In this document: positions 8,641 through 20,320 of the stretch, one piece after another | How positions within the stretch are numbered: position 1 is the stretch's first letter | Layout: each line of letters opens with the position of its first letter | The notes under the pieces: generated by a model | Database searches by the model: none | The model's input: the letters and a program-made list of their open reading frames with translations, nothing else | Told to the model about the DNA's origin: nothing | Translations under genes and position numbers: made by a program | Source of the DNA: Psococerastis gibbosa | Taxonomy: Eukaryota > Arthropoda > Insecta > Psocodea > Psocidae | NCBI GenBank assembly: GCA_963971405.1 | Contig: OZ020491.1 | Coordinates: 2,982,910 to 3,046,909 of the forward strand | Reading direction: 5' to 3' | DNA: 64,000 nucleotides

Positions 8641-11290
8641 TGGGCACTCGGGTCGATGTTTTGCGTTCATTTCACCTTTACACAGGGGACAGACGTCCGA
8701 AGCAAAGACCCCGATGCGATGCAGGGGGAAGGAAGGTAGTCGTGGCCGGTGGTGGTCCTGAAAACAGCAACGCTCAATGCCCTAGGCAGGAACCGGAGTA
8801 TTGGCAAGTCTATAAGGGTGGCCCAGTTTTTTCCTGCGCTTGTATGTCTGTGGCGGTTTCTGACCCATGCCCTTACAGCTCTGGCTATGATGGATTTAGC
8901 GGAGGTGTATGACAGTGTACTGGCCGGCTACTCCAATTTTGGCCAGCTCGTCTGCCTTTTCGTTGCCGCCGATTCCTACATGGCTGAGAATCCTCTGCAG
9001 AACGATGTGCCATCCACCCTCTAGCAAATTTGATAGCAGCGTGCGGCAGTTTATTGCTATTTCGCAACCGTGGCACGGTTGCTACTCAGAGCAAGAATCA
9101 ATCAGGAACACTACTTTATTTTTATTGTCTCGTTTCTTACAATTTTTTAGCGGACTCATGCTGCTGCAATATCTCCGTCGTAGTTGGTCAGAGCCCAGAG
9201 GTGCACCTACAGGCACTGCGTCTTGGAAAGCTTCGGACAAAAAACCTGCTCTTTTTTTCCAGATAAAGGATGGAGGGGCCATTGCAGTATATGTGGAGCC
9301 ATTCTTTTGCTGCGTATCTAGTATGAATGGTCTCTAAAGCAGAGCAACATCAGTGGATACGTGTTTTAGCAGATCGTGATTGACTAGGTGCAGCTCAGCA
9401 GCTGGAAGCGAGAGAAAGGCTTATTGTTGGCAGGGGGAAGGCGCTGCTTCACCCAGTAGTATGTCGTATTTTTTTTCTGATGGAGTCTGCCATGATCAGT
9501 AACTTGAGTTTCTTTTCAGCCGGGAAGCAGCTTTTGTATATTGGGTCCTTTTTAGGGGCAGTAAGCGTTTTGTCTTTCTCAAAAGTTAAGTGCGGCTTTT
9601 TCTCTGTGGCATTGCATGGGTTCTATTCCGGTCTGGACTTCCGTGGCAGCTTAGGTGTAGATTTTGGGGCACCAGTGATAATTCGCATTGACGCATTTTG
9701 GGCAACATGCAGTTTTAGCGTAGTATTGGCACTCGCTGTTACAGTGGCTTCACTACCGTGCTCGAGTATGGGGCGAATATAGGTTTTGTACGTGGATGTC
9801 AGCACGTCTTGAGTGGCACCCTATTTTGTAGCTGTTGGACGTTTAAATAGACAGCACCTCTATCAGGCTTTGTCAGCTATGGATTTCCACGTCATTTTCT
9901 TGTCAATCGACAGATATTTCGTTGCATCCTGCTGCTCAAGTTCCGCGTCTTAGAGGGTAAGTTTGACTTCAGGCTGTTTCGTTGACAGGCTGAGTACCTG
10001 GCTGACCGTTTTATCGGAGCTAACGGTGAGACAGAGTTGCTTGTAGCCCCTTTCGCGAGGTTCTCAATGTTTAATTTAGGACAGATTCCTGGCTTTTCAG
10101 GTCGCTGCTGGATGCCCAGATGAGTAAGTCATCAGCATATACCAAAGCTTCAACTCCTGGCATAGCTCGGATGGTGTTCAGAACGTCATTTACCATCAAG
10201 TTGAAGAGTTGACAACTGATGACAGCCCCTTGGCTAGTCCTTGCCGCTGCAAGCGGAGCTTTGATGTTTTGCTGAGGAAAAGTACTCTTCAGTGCCATTA
10301 TCAAGAAAGAATTTATCCAGTAGAAGATTTTACTAGAGATGCCATTTATGGACAAGAACAAGCAGATGCAATGGTTCGGCCACGTCCAAAGGATAGACGA
10401 AAACAGGACCACCCGGAGGTTGGCGGAAGCAAGGCCGCAAGGAAGAAGACCCATCGGCAGACCGAGGACAACTCTCGAGGAAAGGATTGAACAACTCGCT
10501 TGAGCAAGAGGGAAAGCAATGGCCGAGCTCAAGGTGTTAACGTCCGACCAGGGCGATTTCAGGAAATGGGTTCGAGGCGACCCCCCACGGTGCGCACGCG
10601 GCACTAAGGGGGAAGAAGAAGAATCCATTTATGGCCATCTTGAGCAGGATACTCTCCATACGGTGTCACAAGCTGCTTTTAGGTCCACCAAGACTGAGAC
10701 AGTGGACATTTTTCGGTGAAAAGCGTCCTTAACATGTTGCGTGAAGTCCACTACCTGGTCCATAGTGTTCCTGTGTTTTCTGAATCCAGCTTGTGCATTG
10801 TCTAGGCCGCCGAGGTAAATGAATGGAAGGAGCAGCCTGCTTAATACCATTCTCTCTGCGACCTTGCATAAGGAGCTGGTGAGCGAAATGGGTAGATGGC
10901 TGTCTAGCCTCCATGGGTCCTTTCCCTTCTTCAGAGAGGTAGGATCACTTCACTCTTTCTCCATTAGCTGTGAATTCTGGAATTCCACGTCAGGTTTATA
11001 AACTCTAGTAATGTTGCCTTAGCACTATAGCCCAGATTAATAACCATTTCAGGGAAAATGCCGTCGATGCCTGCAGCCTTATTTTTCTTGGTTTGAGCAA
11101 AGGCTGCTTCTACCTCCAAAAATGTAAAATTTTCTAGACAGATGCACGTCATTTTTCTGTCGAGGCACTGAGGCAGGGGGCTCTTAACTAGTTTGGCTTT
11201 TGCCCTTCTGTCAATTTTGAAATTGCTTGCATAAGGCTTCTGCGATTTGCTTGTGAGACGTTAATCTTTGTTTCTCCTCGGAGTGGTAGC
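8641..11290 (-). pseudogene. Decayed RNase H-bearing LINE
   Basis: Minus strand, 5' to 3': a finger segment with KNKAAGIDGIFPE near 11080, RT block AQAGFRKHRNTMDQV near 10780 and VLVDLKAACDTVW near 10690, active-site box VYADDLLIWASSS near 10130, thumb YIRPILEHGSE and RIITGAPKSTP near 9760-9640, then RNase H with GGNEKADELAKIGVAG near 8970-8925. Many frameshifts and stops. Endonuclease is absent or unrecognisable. RNase H after RT points to the I/R1/LOA-type branch. A second LINE fragment is nested at 10352-10624. Confidence 0.7.
10352..10624 (+). mobile_element. Short LINE 3' fragment nested in the decayed LINE
   Basis: Flanked by a perfect 10-bp duplication CCATTTATGG (10342-10351 and 10625-10634). 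The insert encodes MQWFGHVQRIDENRTTRRL and a basic GRRPIGRPRTT tail (10371-10480), typical of the extreme C-terminus of RTE/Jockey-like LINE proteins, and ends in a GAA-rich tail at 10612-10623. A textbook 5'-truncated retrotransposition. Confidence 0.8.
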
Positions 11291-14200
11291 TGTTGTTGCT
11301 TATTATTATTATTCAGACTCGATACAAAACGGGTTGCTTTACTTACGTCTTTTCTAAAATCAAGTTTTCCCAAGAAGTCTTTGAATGCGTCTCTTTTGTT
11401 CGATTTGATGGCTCTGGCAGGCTTGCTCCTTTCGGAGTTCTATGCAGTCCAGCAGAGATTTGGATGCTTCTGCTTTGCGCCTTGAACGATTTCTCCTCGC
11501 CATTTTTAGTAGTTATACACTTAGGAGCAATAAGTTCTGCATAACATACTATACACAGAAAAACCTCTTGACTCCTTGCTTCTGAAATAAGAGTTGAAGC
11601 ACGTTATGCTGGTAAAGGTACAAAGTGCAGTAATTTGTTGATAGTCCTACAAGAAAATTGTTTTGAGGGCGTTTAGGAGTAAGCTTCTACTTAAACTACT
11701 AAGTGCTGGTTCGGTTTTGAAAAGGCCACGCATTTATTAATATTTTACTATTACTTTGTACCTACAGGTATCTGCATGAATTAGTTATTGTTTTGTTTCT
11801 TTAATTTTAATTTAGAATATGGACTCTCATGGAAATGGTGAACGAAACATAGTGGGTTACTGTAGGACATGAAAGGTGTAACTATAATCGAAGACAATTA
11901 GTTTAGCCTGATATTATGCACTTATTTAATTTAATATACTGGCATTAACAGCCCAAAATAGCTGTAATACCAATATTAGAACAGTCCACAATGTAGTAGG
12001 TACGTACCACTAAATATCGTCGATTTCCTAACTACATTAACTAATTTGGCTCTACGTGGCGGGAGCATACATAGCTGACTCTCCGTTTTGTTCCCATATT
12101 TGGAATCCTGTAGAAAGCAAAGTAAATGTGTAAACATTATAACAAATTCATAAACTACAAGCCGACTTGTTACCAATTCCCAGGGACATAAGGCTTAGGA
12201 TCCGGTATGTACCAATGCAGTTTTTAATAGTCTTTAATCAGCAGTAATGTTATTGACGTCAAGGAAAGGAATTTATAACGAGTTAACTTGCATATACTGT
12301 ACTTAATAAATATCCTACGTCTAGTCAATCCTTTCCGTTCCTTTTTGACCAGTTTTCCATTTATAAGCTGGGCTTGGCCTTAACCGTGATACAATGAGTC
12401 AAGCATTTGTAAGGGCGGTCTTACTGAAACACCTTTGTACAGGCTGATTAAGTTTACCTTCAGGAGTTAGGGTAGAGAGAGTTTACAAATCGCGTTATTG
12501 TAGCAGCACCCCTGCAATCTTCTTGGGTGGCTATTTGTATTACTTTGAATCTCACTGCAACTTGTGCAACTGTCGATTCGACTCTGGATGGTCAAGAATC
12601 TGCATAATTGTATTTTTATAAGAGGTTTCATTAAATCGGTATTAATAACATAAGATATAGTTTAACTGGATACATTAAAAATAAAACCTTGCGAACATGC
12701 TTGGCCTAACCCTAACAGGTTGGCGCAAAAATGGCAAATTGCATTTTACTTACCGGAGAAAATAAGCATGGCTCGGGCATTTCGTATTTTTACATCCCAC
12801 ATCTTGCACTCCTTCCACATGGTGGTTATTTAATAAAGAAACTTCAAAGTTAAGACAGAATAATTCAAACATGAAAATACTTTAGATAGCCACCGACACA
12901 ACAAACGTTGCAGCTGCCATATTGTTGATTTTGATTTTTTTTTACATCTTGGTGTCGCCTATAAGTTACATATGGGTAACGGCCCTCTCCATAATAGACC
13001 TTACGGGACAGCCCCGGGATGGGGATGACAACTCCGCCATTTTCATGAAAATGGCGCGAATTCAGTCCGCCATTGCATTGGTGGCCTAAATTCAAATTTA
13101 TTATGTGAGGTCCTATACTTTTTTGGCGATATTATATTGAAAATAATTAGTTTGACGCTTAATTGGTGCAAGCTATCAAAAATATTACTAATTTTGTTTG
13201 TCGTGCATAAAATATAAATCCTCTAAGACTAGTATTTTGCTTGAAATGGCAATAGGAAAAATTCTTTAATATTGCGCGATACTACCCCCAGATAAACGCT
13301 GAGTTTTCATTTATAATTGCTTTTTCTTGGCTTAGTTTGGGTTCCATAATAGAACTGGCCTTCAGGCGTAAGCAGAAATAAAAGCACGGACACATCGTAG
13401 GCAGTAAAGTCGGTAAAAAATGTTGCAATGGACTTGTTCACACCTTACAACACCGATAGTACCTACTCTACCTTAACATCAAATTAATTTTGTTCTATTG
13501 CCGTCCGTCCGTTACTCGATCGACACCATACGTGGGGTCTTTGTAATTGTAGCTACCTAAATGGTAGTTGCTGCTCGCCTATTCCGATGACGACAATAAT
13601 AATGATTATGCAATTTTGTCATAAGATTATAAGGTATACCTACTTTACTATGACTGAAGATAACTATGAATTTAAGATGCTTATCAGACAGGTAACTTAA
13701 TAATCACTAGCAATATTGCAAGTTATTTGCTGAAGTTTGTCATGCCCACCTCGTAGTTAGGCCTAATTATCCCGTTCTGCACCTACGTACACCTAAGTAC
13801 CATTTGTAACCTACCGTAGGTAAATACGCTAAATTCGAAAATAAGGGGCATAATTAACAACAAATTAACTTATGAAATTGAATTTTTTTATAATATATAT
13901 TTTTCCATGTATCAATAATAAACCAGCAATGAATGCAGTAGGGGTGTTCATAATTGCACGCTGAGCGTGTTAGTTAGCGTCCAGTTTCAGCATATGAATT
14001 TCGAGTCAACTTAAACAAATATAGGATACCTGTCTGCTGGGTGTGGAAATAATGTATGCTCGCCTGCGACAAGGTCACAACCTAAAACTAGTAATGCTGC
14101 TATATTTACGTGAACACCATCACATGAGCGGACTTTAATCCCAATATGATGAAGCTGTCATCAATATTCTACTGAGAATAGAGGTGTCTAATTTTTCAAT

Positions 14201-14464
14201 AAGAAAATACGCTTACGGGCATTTGAAAGACATTGACAGAGAGGCAACTGCAAAACAAGGGCCCCTTTTGCGGGTTTACCAATTTCTGAAGCAGCGAAAT
14301 TTCCCAAATCAACATAGCCTCCCATTTTCTTTCTGCCCTTGTCATACAATATTTGGGAACGAATGCTCATAGAATCGATCTCAATAGGCTACCATGATCT
14401 TGTAAATAGGGACGAGAATGTTATTATCAGAAAAATAAGTAAAAAAGGCAACATAATCCCTAGT
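11291..14464. other. Long stretch without recognised genes
   Basis: About 3.2 kb, mostly AT-rich. Short ORFs here (for example near 11976-12176, 12865-13095 and 14184-14372) have no recognisable domains and no supporting splice signals. The 21-base sequence around 13070-13090 matches, in inverse orientation, one at 21388-21408 in the THAP/C2H2 promoter region. Confidence 0.4.
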
Positions 14465-14802
14465 TCAGCATACGCCTCCAACTTGACCTGCAGCAGTTGA
14501 ACTTCCGCTTTCTTTTAAAGACGACGTCTCTTTCAACACGCTCGCCTGGGTCGAGGCACCTTTGCATGGTTTGGCGTCGTTTCTCGCGTCATCCATTAAC
14601 TGAAAGAATATACCAAAACACTATAGGAAAGATGAATTAACATTATAGAAGGTAAACTACAGAACCAGGCCCATCAGGAAATATAAAAGAGGAAGAAATG
14701 GGGTGTGAACGGAAACCGAACCCGCCTCTCCATGCGGCTGACACTACAATCTTTCCAATTTCATAACCCTTAGGGGCTAACCAAGTTGAAACCACGAGGG
14801 CA

Positions 14803-15126
14803 GAGCGTGTTTCAAACTGCGGCAAACTTGGTAGTGTCCACAACGACGGCAGGGGAACATGGTGGGACATGATAACGCGCTTAGACTGTACCCTGCAGTC
14901 TAATTGCGCGTTTCCTAGTCACCTCCGTTTTCATCGTGTGACTTTACTTTACTATAATATTTTCTCCAAATGGCTTGGAATCCACTATAATCAGGAGGTC
15001 AATCTTGTCAGTCGACTCCCCTTCTCCCCGAGGTGAAGAAGTCTCCCCTTAGGGTGCATCGAGATAATAAACCGACTCATTCCCCTCACCAGGCTAACAG
15101 GGTTGCTTAAAGCTGAAATGCTGAAA
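14803..15126. repeat. Dispersed repeat, copy 1
   Basis: Shares about 320 bases with 54140-54457, including GGCAAACTTGGTAGTGT, GCAGGGGAACATGGTGGGAC, CCACTA-AATCAGGAGGT and CCGAGGTGAA-GAGTCT. No ORF. Family unknown, perhaps SINE-like. Confidence 0.65.
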
Positions 15127-15440
15127 ATAAATAAGAAAATAAAATTGATTCTTACTTAATATGAAATATCACGAAGTCAAGAGTAACGATAGACTAATTT
15201 TAATAATAAATAATAAATAAGCTTGTATTGCGTTGCCAACAGACACAGTCCAAATAAGACATCACTTACAATTTAAAACATATAAACAATACCCTAAAAA
15301 CAATCAGTAGGAGAAAAATAAAATAAAAATAGCATCTTAACGATTTGTCAAACAGATAGCACAGTATGAACGTAACACATGCAATTGTTCAATATAAAAT
15401 GTCACAATATTTTTTTGAATGAATGAATGAAAGAATATCG

Positions 15441-18317
15441 TCAATTTAAAAAACCCCGTAAACAAATTTTAAAAAGAGGTAGGCTGCAAAACGGGTCTAG
15501 ATCACCGTGTTCGTTGATTGTTTTTAAAATTCTAGACAGTGGGGCCTTGGATAGAGAGTTAGCCACAAACAGAGTTCTTAATCTTGTGTTCCTCACATTG
15601 ACTCTGAGCTGAACCCTTTCAAGTATAGTGGGGGCATCTAGCATACCGTTTATTAATTTGTGGAAGAATATACAGTCCGCAGACACCCTCCTATTCCTGA
15701 GCGAGCTCATCTCAAACTCAGCAAGAAGTTGGGAAGTTCTAACCGGATGATTGGCGTAGTGGGGATAAATCCCGTGCCGCCTGTAATGGAGATAGCGCAG
15801 AAAGCGCTTTTGGACCTTCTCAATCGAAATTGACAGGGATTCAGCCTCCGGTCGCCACACAACAGATGCATACTCAAGTCTAGATCTAACAAGTGCGTTA
15901 TAAAGGAGCTTATGTGTTGATGAATTTGAGAAATGGTAAGACATCCGAATGACAAAACTAAGAACTCTGTTTGCCGCCTTCACAATTTCCTCTACATGGG
16001 GTTTTAAGGTAAAATTTGATGTAAAAACAACTCCTAAATCTCTAATTGTCGAGCTCCTTTTAAGTGTGCTCCCGTTTAGAACATAAGAATATACAGATTG
16101 TGTACCTGTACAAAAACTCACCAGCTCACATTTACCACTGTGAATAGTCATTTTATTCAACATCGCCCATTCTGCAACTAGATCTATGATGCTTTGCATA
16201 TAATCTACATCACAACTATTTTCGACCGTATTGAAAACCTTTAGGTCATCGGCATACAACAAAACATTGTCAAATGAGAGAAAACCAGGTAAGTCATTTA
16301 AGAAAAGAACAAAGAGAAGAGGGCCAAGGATACTGCCCTGTGGAACACCACTGAGGACGCGAAAAGCGTCGGAAATGGCACCCCCATAGGAAACAAACTG
16401 AGACCTTGACGTTAGGTATGACTTTAGAATTAAAATGAGATTTGGAGGTATGTCAAAATTACTTAAAAGTTTTAAAATTAATAGGGAGTGGTTAACATGG
16501 TCAAAAGCGGATTTAAAATCGAAATACACTGTGTCAACTTGTATCTTCTTAGATAAGGCATCACCAATAAAGTTAGAGAAAGCCACGAGATTGGTTGTGG
16601 TTGATCGACCCTTCAGAAAACCATGCTGTTTAGGTGAAATGGCTCCATTCACGTTAGACATAATTCGATCGTACAGAATGATTTCAAAACATTTCGAAAC
16701 GGCGTCAAGATTGGAAATTGGCCTATAGTTCTCTCCCTTATTCCTATCACCCTTCTTAAAGATAGGACATACCCGAGAAATCTTCCACAAGTCTGGATAA
16801 ATGGAGGACTTAATGCAAAGGTTAAACAGAAAACACAAAGGTTTGGCTAACCAAATGTCACAGGCCTTATAAAGAAAGGATGGAATCAGATCCGGACCAC
16901 AAGAAAGGGAGACTTTAAGTTTTTTAAGAGCAGCGACTACTTCATCCTCAGTAATATAGACACTTACAAATACATTTGAAGTGCTCGGTAAAATGTTATC
17001 AAGAATACAATCAAGACTATTGTCCTCAATATACAAGGAACCAAACATATTAGCAAACTCTGATGCTATGTCACCAGGGTTTGAAAAAACATTACCGTTG
17101 AAAGAAAGGGAGTTAGGAGTACATTTTTTTACGTCCAGTTTGTCCCTGGTGAGATTCCATACTTTCTTGGGATCCTTTGAAATATTAGATTCACAATTTT
17201 GGGAAAAACAGCGGTATGCAGTTTTTATCTGCAATTTAATACTCTTCCTGAGAGACTTGTAGCGGTTACATATGCTTGCTGGTGCATTAGGAATACCCTT
17301 CATTTTATCAAAACATTTCCTTTTTTCTTTAAGGTCAGATATTATTTTTTTTGTATAGTAGGATGGGTATCTTTTGTCCAATGATACTTTAGTTTTAGGA
17401 ACAATTCCATCTAGTTGTGAGTATAAAATATCGTAAAACACTTTACATGCATCATTGGCATCAGCTATAGAAAACAATGTACTAAAATCAGCATATCTTA
17501 TTGCATTTACGAGTTGCAAACTGTCAGCCCTACTAAAATTGTACTTAACCTTACCCGTAGAGTTAAACGATGGACGTGATGTAGTCTTATTAATAAAACA
17601 GCCTAGCGACGGATGGTGTGAATCCTCTATAACCAAAGAAGCAACGCTTCTGTTTACAATGGCTGGGGTTGACCCCAGAATAAGGTCCAGAATGCGTCCC
17701 ATGGCATTCTTGACACAGTTATGTTGGACCAGGCTAAACCGTTCCATAAAATCGAAAAGAAGGGATGCCTTACCACATCCCCTATCTCCACTCAGACTCT
17801 TATAATAAGATGGAATATTAAAATCCCCAAAAATGTATATTGAATAATTTGAGTCCAGGCAGTCAAAAATTGTAGCACAGAAATCATAAAACATAGCATA
17901 CTCAGATGACGGACTATCGGTTAGTATGTAGACGCAGGACATGAGAAATTTCGATCCAAAGATGGATACATATATAAAAATAGCATCGACGTATTTGGTA
18001 TTGTAAGTGATTGGGCTCTTAAGGACATTAAAGTTATTTCTGATGGCGATGAGAACGCCCCCTCCCCTATCCTTATTAGACTTCGACTTATCATTGTCAC
18101 AACGAAAAACTTGATATGAGGTGGGAAAAATTTCGGAACTTTGAAAAGAGGGATTCAGCCACGTTTCAGTCAGAAAAAATACATCAGTCACTGAACAATC
18201 TGTTTGCACAGAATTAAAAATATTCCTGATTTTCGTTCGAAGCCCTCGCACATTTTGGTAATAAAAAGATAGAAGATTACCGACACTGGCACAATTTATT
18301 AGCGGAATTTTTATCAA
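15441..18317 (-). CDS. LINE ORF2: endonuclease and reverse transcriptase
   Basis: About 958 codons open. N-terminal AP-endonuclease-like domain: YYQNVRGLRTK (residues about 19-29), FLTETW with the catalytic Glu (about 48-53), GDFNIPSY (about 165) and the closing DSHHPS (about 229). RT domain: GRSTTTNLV (about 570), VDTVYFDFKSAFDHV with the first catalytic Asp, SGVPQGSILGPLLF, and LLYADDLKVF with the YADD centre (about 690). No RNase H. It nicks target DNA and copies its RNA by target-primed reverse transcription. The frame overlaps the ORF1 stop as TTGA; I find no ATG at the head of the frame, so translation probably depends on reinitiation or a non-ATG start. Confidence 0.9.
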   Translation of the reverse strand: MIKIPLINCASVGNLLSFYYQNVRGLRTKIRNIFNSVQTDCSVTDVFFLTETWLNPSFQSSEIFPTSYQVFRCDNDKSKSNKDRGGGVLIAIRNNFNVLKSPITYNTKYVDAIFIYVSIFGSKFLMSCVYILTDSPSSEYAMFYDFCATIFDCLDSNYSIYIFGDFNIPSYYKSLSGDRGCGKASLLFDFMERFSLVQHNCVKNAMGRILDLILGSTPAIVNRSVASLVIEDSHHPSLGCFINKTTSRPSFNSTGKVKYNFSRADSLQLVNAIRYADFSTLFSIADANDACKVFYDILYSQLDGIVPKTKVSLDKRYPSYYTKKIISDLKEKRKCFDKMKGIPNAPASICNRYKSLRKSIKLQIKTAYRCFSQNCESNISKDPKKVWNLTRDKLDVKKCTPNSLSFNGNVFSNPGDIASEFANMFGSLYIEDNSLDCILDNILPSTSNVFVSVYITEDEVVAALKKLKVSLSCGPDLIPSFLYKACDIWLAKPLCFLFNLCIKSSIYPDLWKISRVCPIFKKGDRNKGENYRPISNLDAVSKCFEIILYDRIMSNVNGAISPKQHGFLKGRSTTTNLVAFSNFIGDALSKKIQVDTVYFDFKSAFDHVNHSLLILKLLSNFDIPPNLILILKSYLTSRSQFVSYGGAISDAFRVLSGVPQGSILGPLLFVLFLNDLPGFLSFDNVLLYADDLKVFNTVENSCDVDYMQSIIDLVAEWAMLNKMTIHSGKCELVSFCTGTQSVYSYVLNGSTLKRSSTIRDLGVVFTSNFTLKPHVEEIVKAANRVLSFVIRMSYHFSNSSTHKLLYNALVRSRLEYASVVWRPEAESLSISIEKVQKRFLRYLHYRRHGIYPHYANHPVRTSQLLAEFEMSSLRNRRVSADCIFFHKLINGMLDAPTILERVQLRVNVRNTRLRTLFVANSLSKAPLSRILKTINEHGDLDPFCSLPLFKICLRGFLN

Positions 18318-19585
18318 GATGTTCTCTTTCTCCCCCGTACTAGTGATAAAAAAGGAGCACGACTCATCTTAGGGAACGAGGGGTTGTATCTTCCGAGACC
18401 CATTATCACTTTAATTGAATTACCTTCACCTTTCGACCAGGTACGGCGGTCTATATGGTTTACATGTAATTCAGCTTTTGAAATAATGCTATTGACAACC
18501 CCGAGTGCGGCTTGTGCAACTTCATCTATGCGGACGGTGGAAACCGGATCATTCAAAAAGGAATCGACGATGGTCTGAGCCAGCACAGATTTGATCCTCT
18601 TTGAAAACTGACTTGCATTTTTATCATAAGCGTTGAGCGGGATATCAACATTTCTGTAGTTTACGCCAAATTCACTACAGTACTTCTTTATAACTTCATT
18701 CACCGTCCATATATCATTATTTAGGTAACGCTTGTGATAACTATATGGAATATTAAGCACAGTTATTTTGCAATTTTTAGTTTTAGACAATGTGTGAATA
18801 GTACGGCGGATGCCTATTGGAAAGCAACTGATACTAGAAATATCATTGCTACCACCCAGAATAAAAATTTCATCATTATTGTTAAAATTTTGACTTAGAC
18901 TCTGTACATTATTAATGACACAAGATAATTTAGCGTAAGGTTTAGTAATGACCAGGGGTTTCACATCGACGCAACATTTTTTAAAACGAGAAGTTAAAAA
19001 GGAACCAAGCCCTTTACTATTTTCATCCCCTAGTACTAGGATGCGACGAGGAATGGAATTATCAGAATTTGAAAATAAAGTTGGGTTGGTTGGGGATGAT
19101 TCGTTCAACGGGGCAGGAAATTGAACCACACTCCTAGCTTTTTCAACCAATACTTCACACGCGGAAGGGGTAACGGATTTGTACACTCTAGGGCGAGGTA
19201 ATGCACAGGGCTCTTGGTCCTTAAGAGACGGTAAACTACAGCAATCTAAGATGCTACTTATGGTCGATCTATCCTTCTCTAGGAGCAATCTCAATTCATT
19301 AATTGTATTTCCCTGATCTTTCATATCCAACAACATACAGTGTTTTTCTTGGCGATACTGCTCACAAAGATGAAGATTGGCCTTATAAGACCGTTCCATA
19401 TCATCATATTGCATATTCCTAACGTTAAGATGAAGCTGAAGCTTACCGAAGTCGAAGATATTGGCGATGTTGGCCACCAAATTATTGAAGCAATCAACAT
19501 CATCAAAATTGACCCGGTTGCATCTCAGTTGATCAAAAACAGTACTTTCCAACTTCTCAATATCATTAGTTAGTCTCTCAGCCAT
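18314..19585 (-). CDS. LINE ORF1 with SGNH-hydrolase-like domain
   Basis: 423 aa from the ATG at 19585 (MAERLTND); the frame stays open upstream to 19645 but this start looks more natural. The N-terminal 120 residues look helical and may form a coiled coil (LRLLLEKDRSTISS at the end). Residues about 190-360 resemble the SGNH/GDSL esterase fold found in ORF1 of CR1-type LINEs: RILVLGDENSKG as block I and FILGGSNDIS as block III. Block I reads GDEN rather than GDS, so the catalytic Ser is not in its usual place and esterase activity is doubtful. The protein is expected to bind the element RNA. It overlaps ORF2 by four bases. Confidence 0.8.
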   Translation of the reverse strand: MAERLTNDIEKLESTVFDQLRCNRVNFDDVDCFNNLVANIANIFDFGKLQLHLNVRNMQYDDMERSYKANLHLCEQYRQEKHCMLLDMKDQGNTINELRLLLEKDRSTISSILDCCSLPSLKDQEPCALPRPRVYKSVTPSACEVLVEKARSVVQFPAPLNESSPTNPTLFSNSDNSIPRRILVLGDENSKGLGSFLTSRFKKCCVDVKPLVITKPYAKLSCVINNVQSLSQNFNNNDEIFILGGSNDISSISCFPIGIRRTIHTLSKTKNCKITVLNIPYSYHKRYLNNDIWTVNEVIKKYCSEFGVNYRNVDIPLNAYDKNASQFSKRIKSVLAQTIVDSFLNDPVSTVRIDEVAQAALGVVNSIISKAELHVNHIDRRTWSKGEGNSIKVIMGLGRYNPSFPKMSRAPFLSLVRGRKRTS

Positions 19586-20045
19586 TTCAAACAGAAAAAT
19601 TAATAAAAAATTGCCTTCAAAACAACCAATCAGTAAAAAGTACAAAAATAATTAAAAATTGGAATTAGTCGAGGACTGCTGATCGCAATTGCCTAACACA
19701 ATTAAAATAAGTTATTTAAAAAAGTTATTAATACACTGACATTGAATTAAAACGGGACGTAAACACAGAATTTAAAAGCGAACACAACGCCAATAGGGGC
19801 TTTAAAACTTAACGCCAAAAGGGCTAAGACTAACATATATCTTTAAAATCACAGGAACTTAACATCTAACGATTGCCAAAAGGGCTAAAACCTACATATT
19901 AGTTAAAAAGACTACAAAAGCTTAAAATCAAAACATTAAGAAGACGGCACAGTAGTAAACAAAAAGCAGAGAATAACGTGGCTGCAGACTGATGAGTCGT
20001 ACCTCCGACAAATGTCGCGCACGTGACCCCTTTAGAGAGGTCACT

Positions 20046-20305
20046 ATACACAGTCGATGACTCCCTCAAGTCGCAGCACCAGCGAAGAGGTCATCCATAG
20101 GTTAAGTATGGGGACACTCTCAAACAGACGGATAATGGTCGTTGAAAATTCCTTCCTTTCAAATGGCCGCTATACACAGTCGAATCACTCCTACGTGTCG
20201 CAACTCGTAGCACTAGCTAAGGCGTCATCCATAAGTTAAGTATAGGAACATTAACGAACTGACGTAAAGACGGTTAATGACCGTTAGAGATTCCTTCCTT
20301 CAGAT
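20046..20305 (-). repeat. Tandem repeats in the LINE 5' leader
   Basis: Two units of about 125 bases start with TATACACAGTCGA (20046 and 20171); each contains GTCATCCATA-GTTAAGTAT and ends with ATTCCTTCCTT (about 20160 and 20300). A shorter repeat, GCCAAAAGGGCTAA, occurs twice near 19812 and 19875. Repeated leader units act as promoter monomers in some mammalian L1 families; whether these do is unknown. Confidence 0.7.
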
Positions 20306-20320
20306 TTAAAAATTACAGTA

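Larger units (their letters stand above)
15190..20320 (-). mobile_element. Full-length non-LTR retrotransposon (CR1/L2/Jockey-type)
   Basis: A minus-strand LINE with a 5' leader (about 20320-19586) carrying tandem repeats, ORF1 (19585-18314), ORF2 (18317-15441) and a 3' UTR ending in short A/T repeats near 15190-15220. No RNase H domain follows the RT. Both ORFs are uninterrupted, so it may be young or recently active. It sits inside intron 2 of the THAP gene in the same orientation. Exact ends and target duplication could not be fixed by eye. Confidence 0.8.

Noticed and set aside
8661-9782. Plus-strand ORFs of up to 142 codons
   Set aside because: Antisense to the RNase H and thumb region of the decayed LINE.
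12865-13095. Minus-strand 76-codon ORF
   Set aside because: No recognisable domain or splice signals; overlaps a short dispersed repeat.
15441-19573. Plus-strand ORFs such as 16435-16728, 17455-17805 and 19340-19573
   Set aside because: They are antisense to the LINE ORFs, which have full domain matches.
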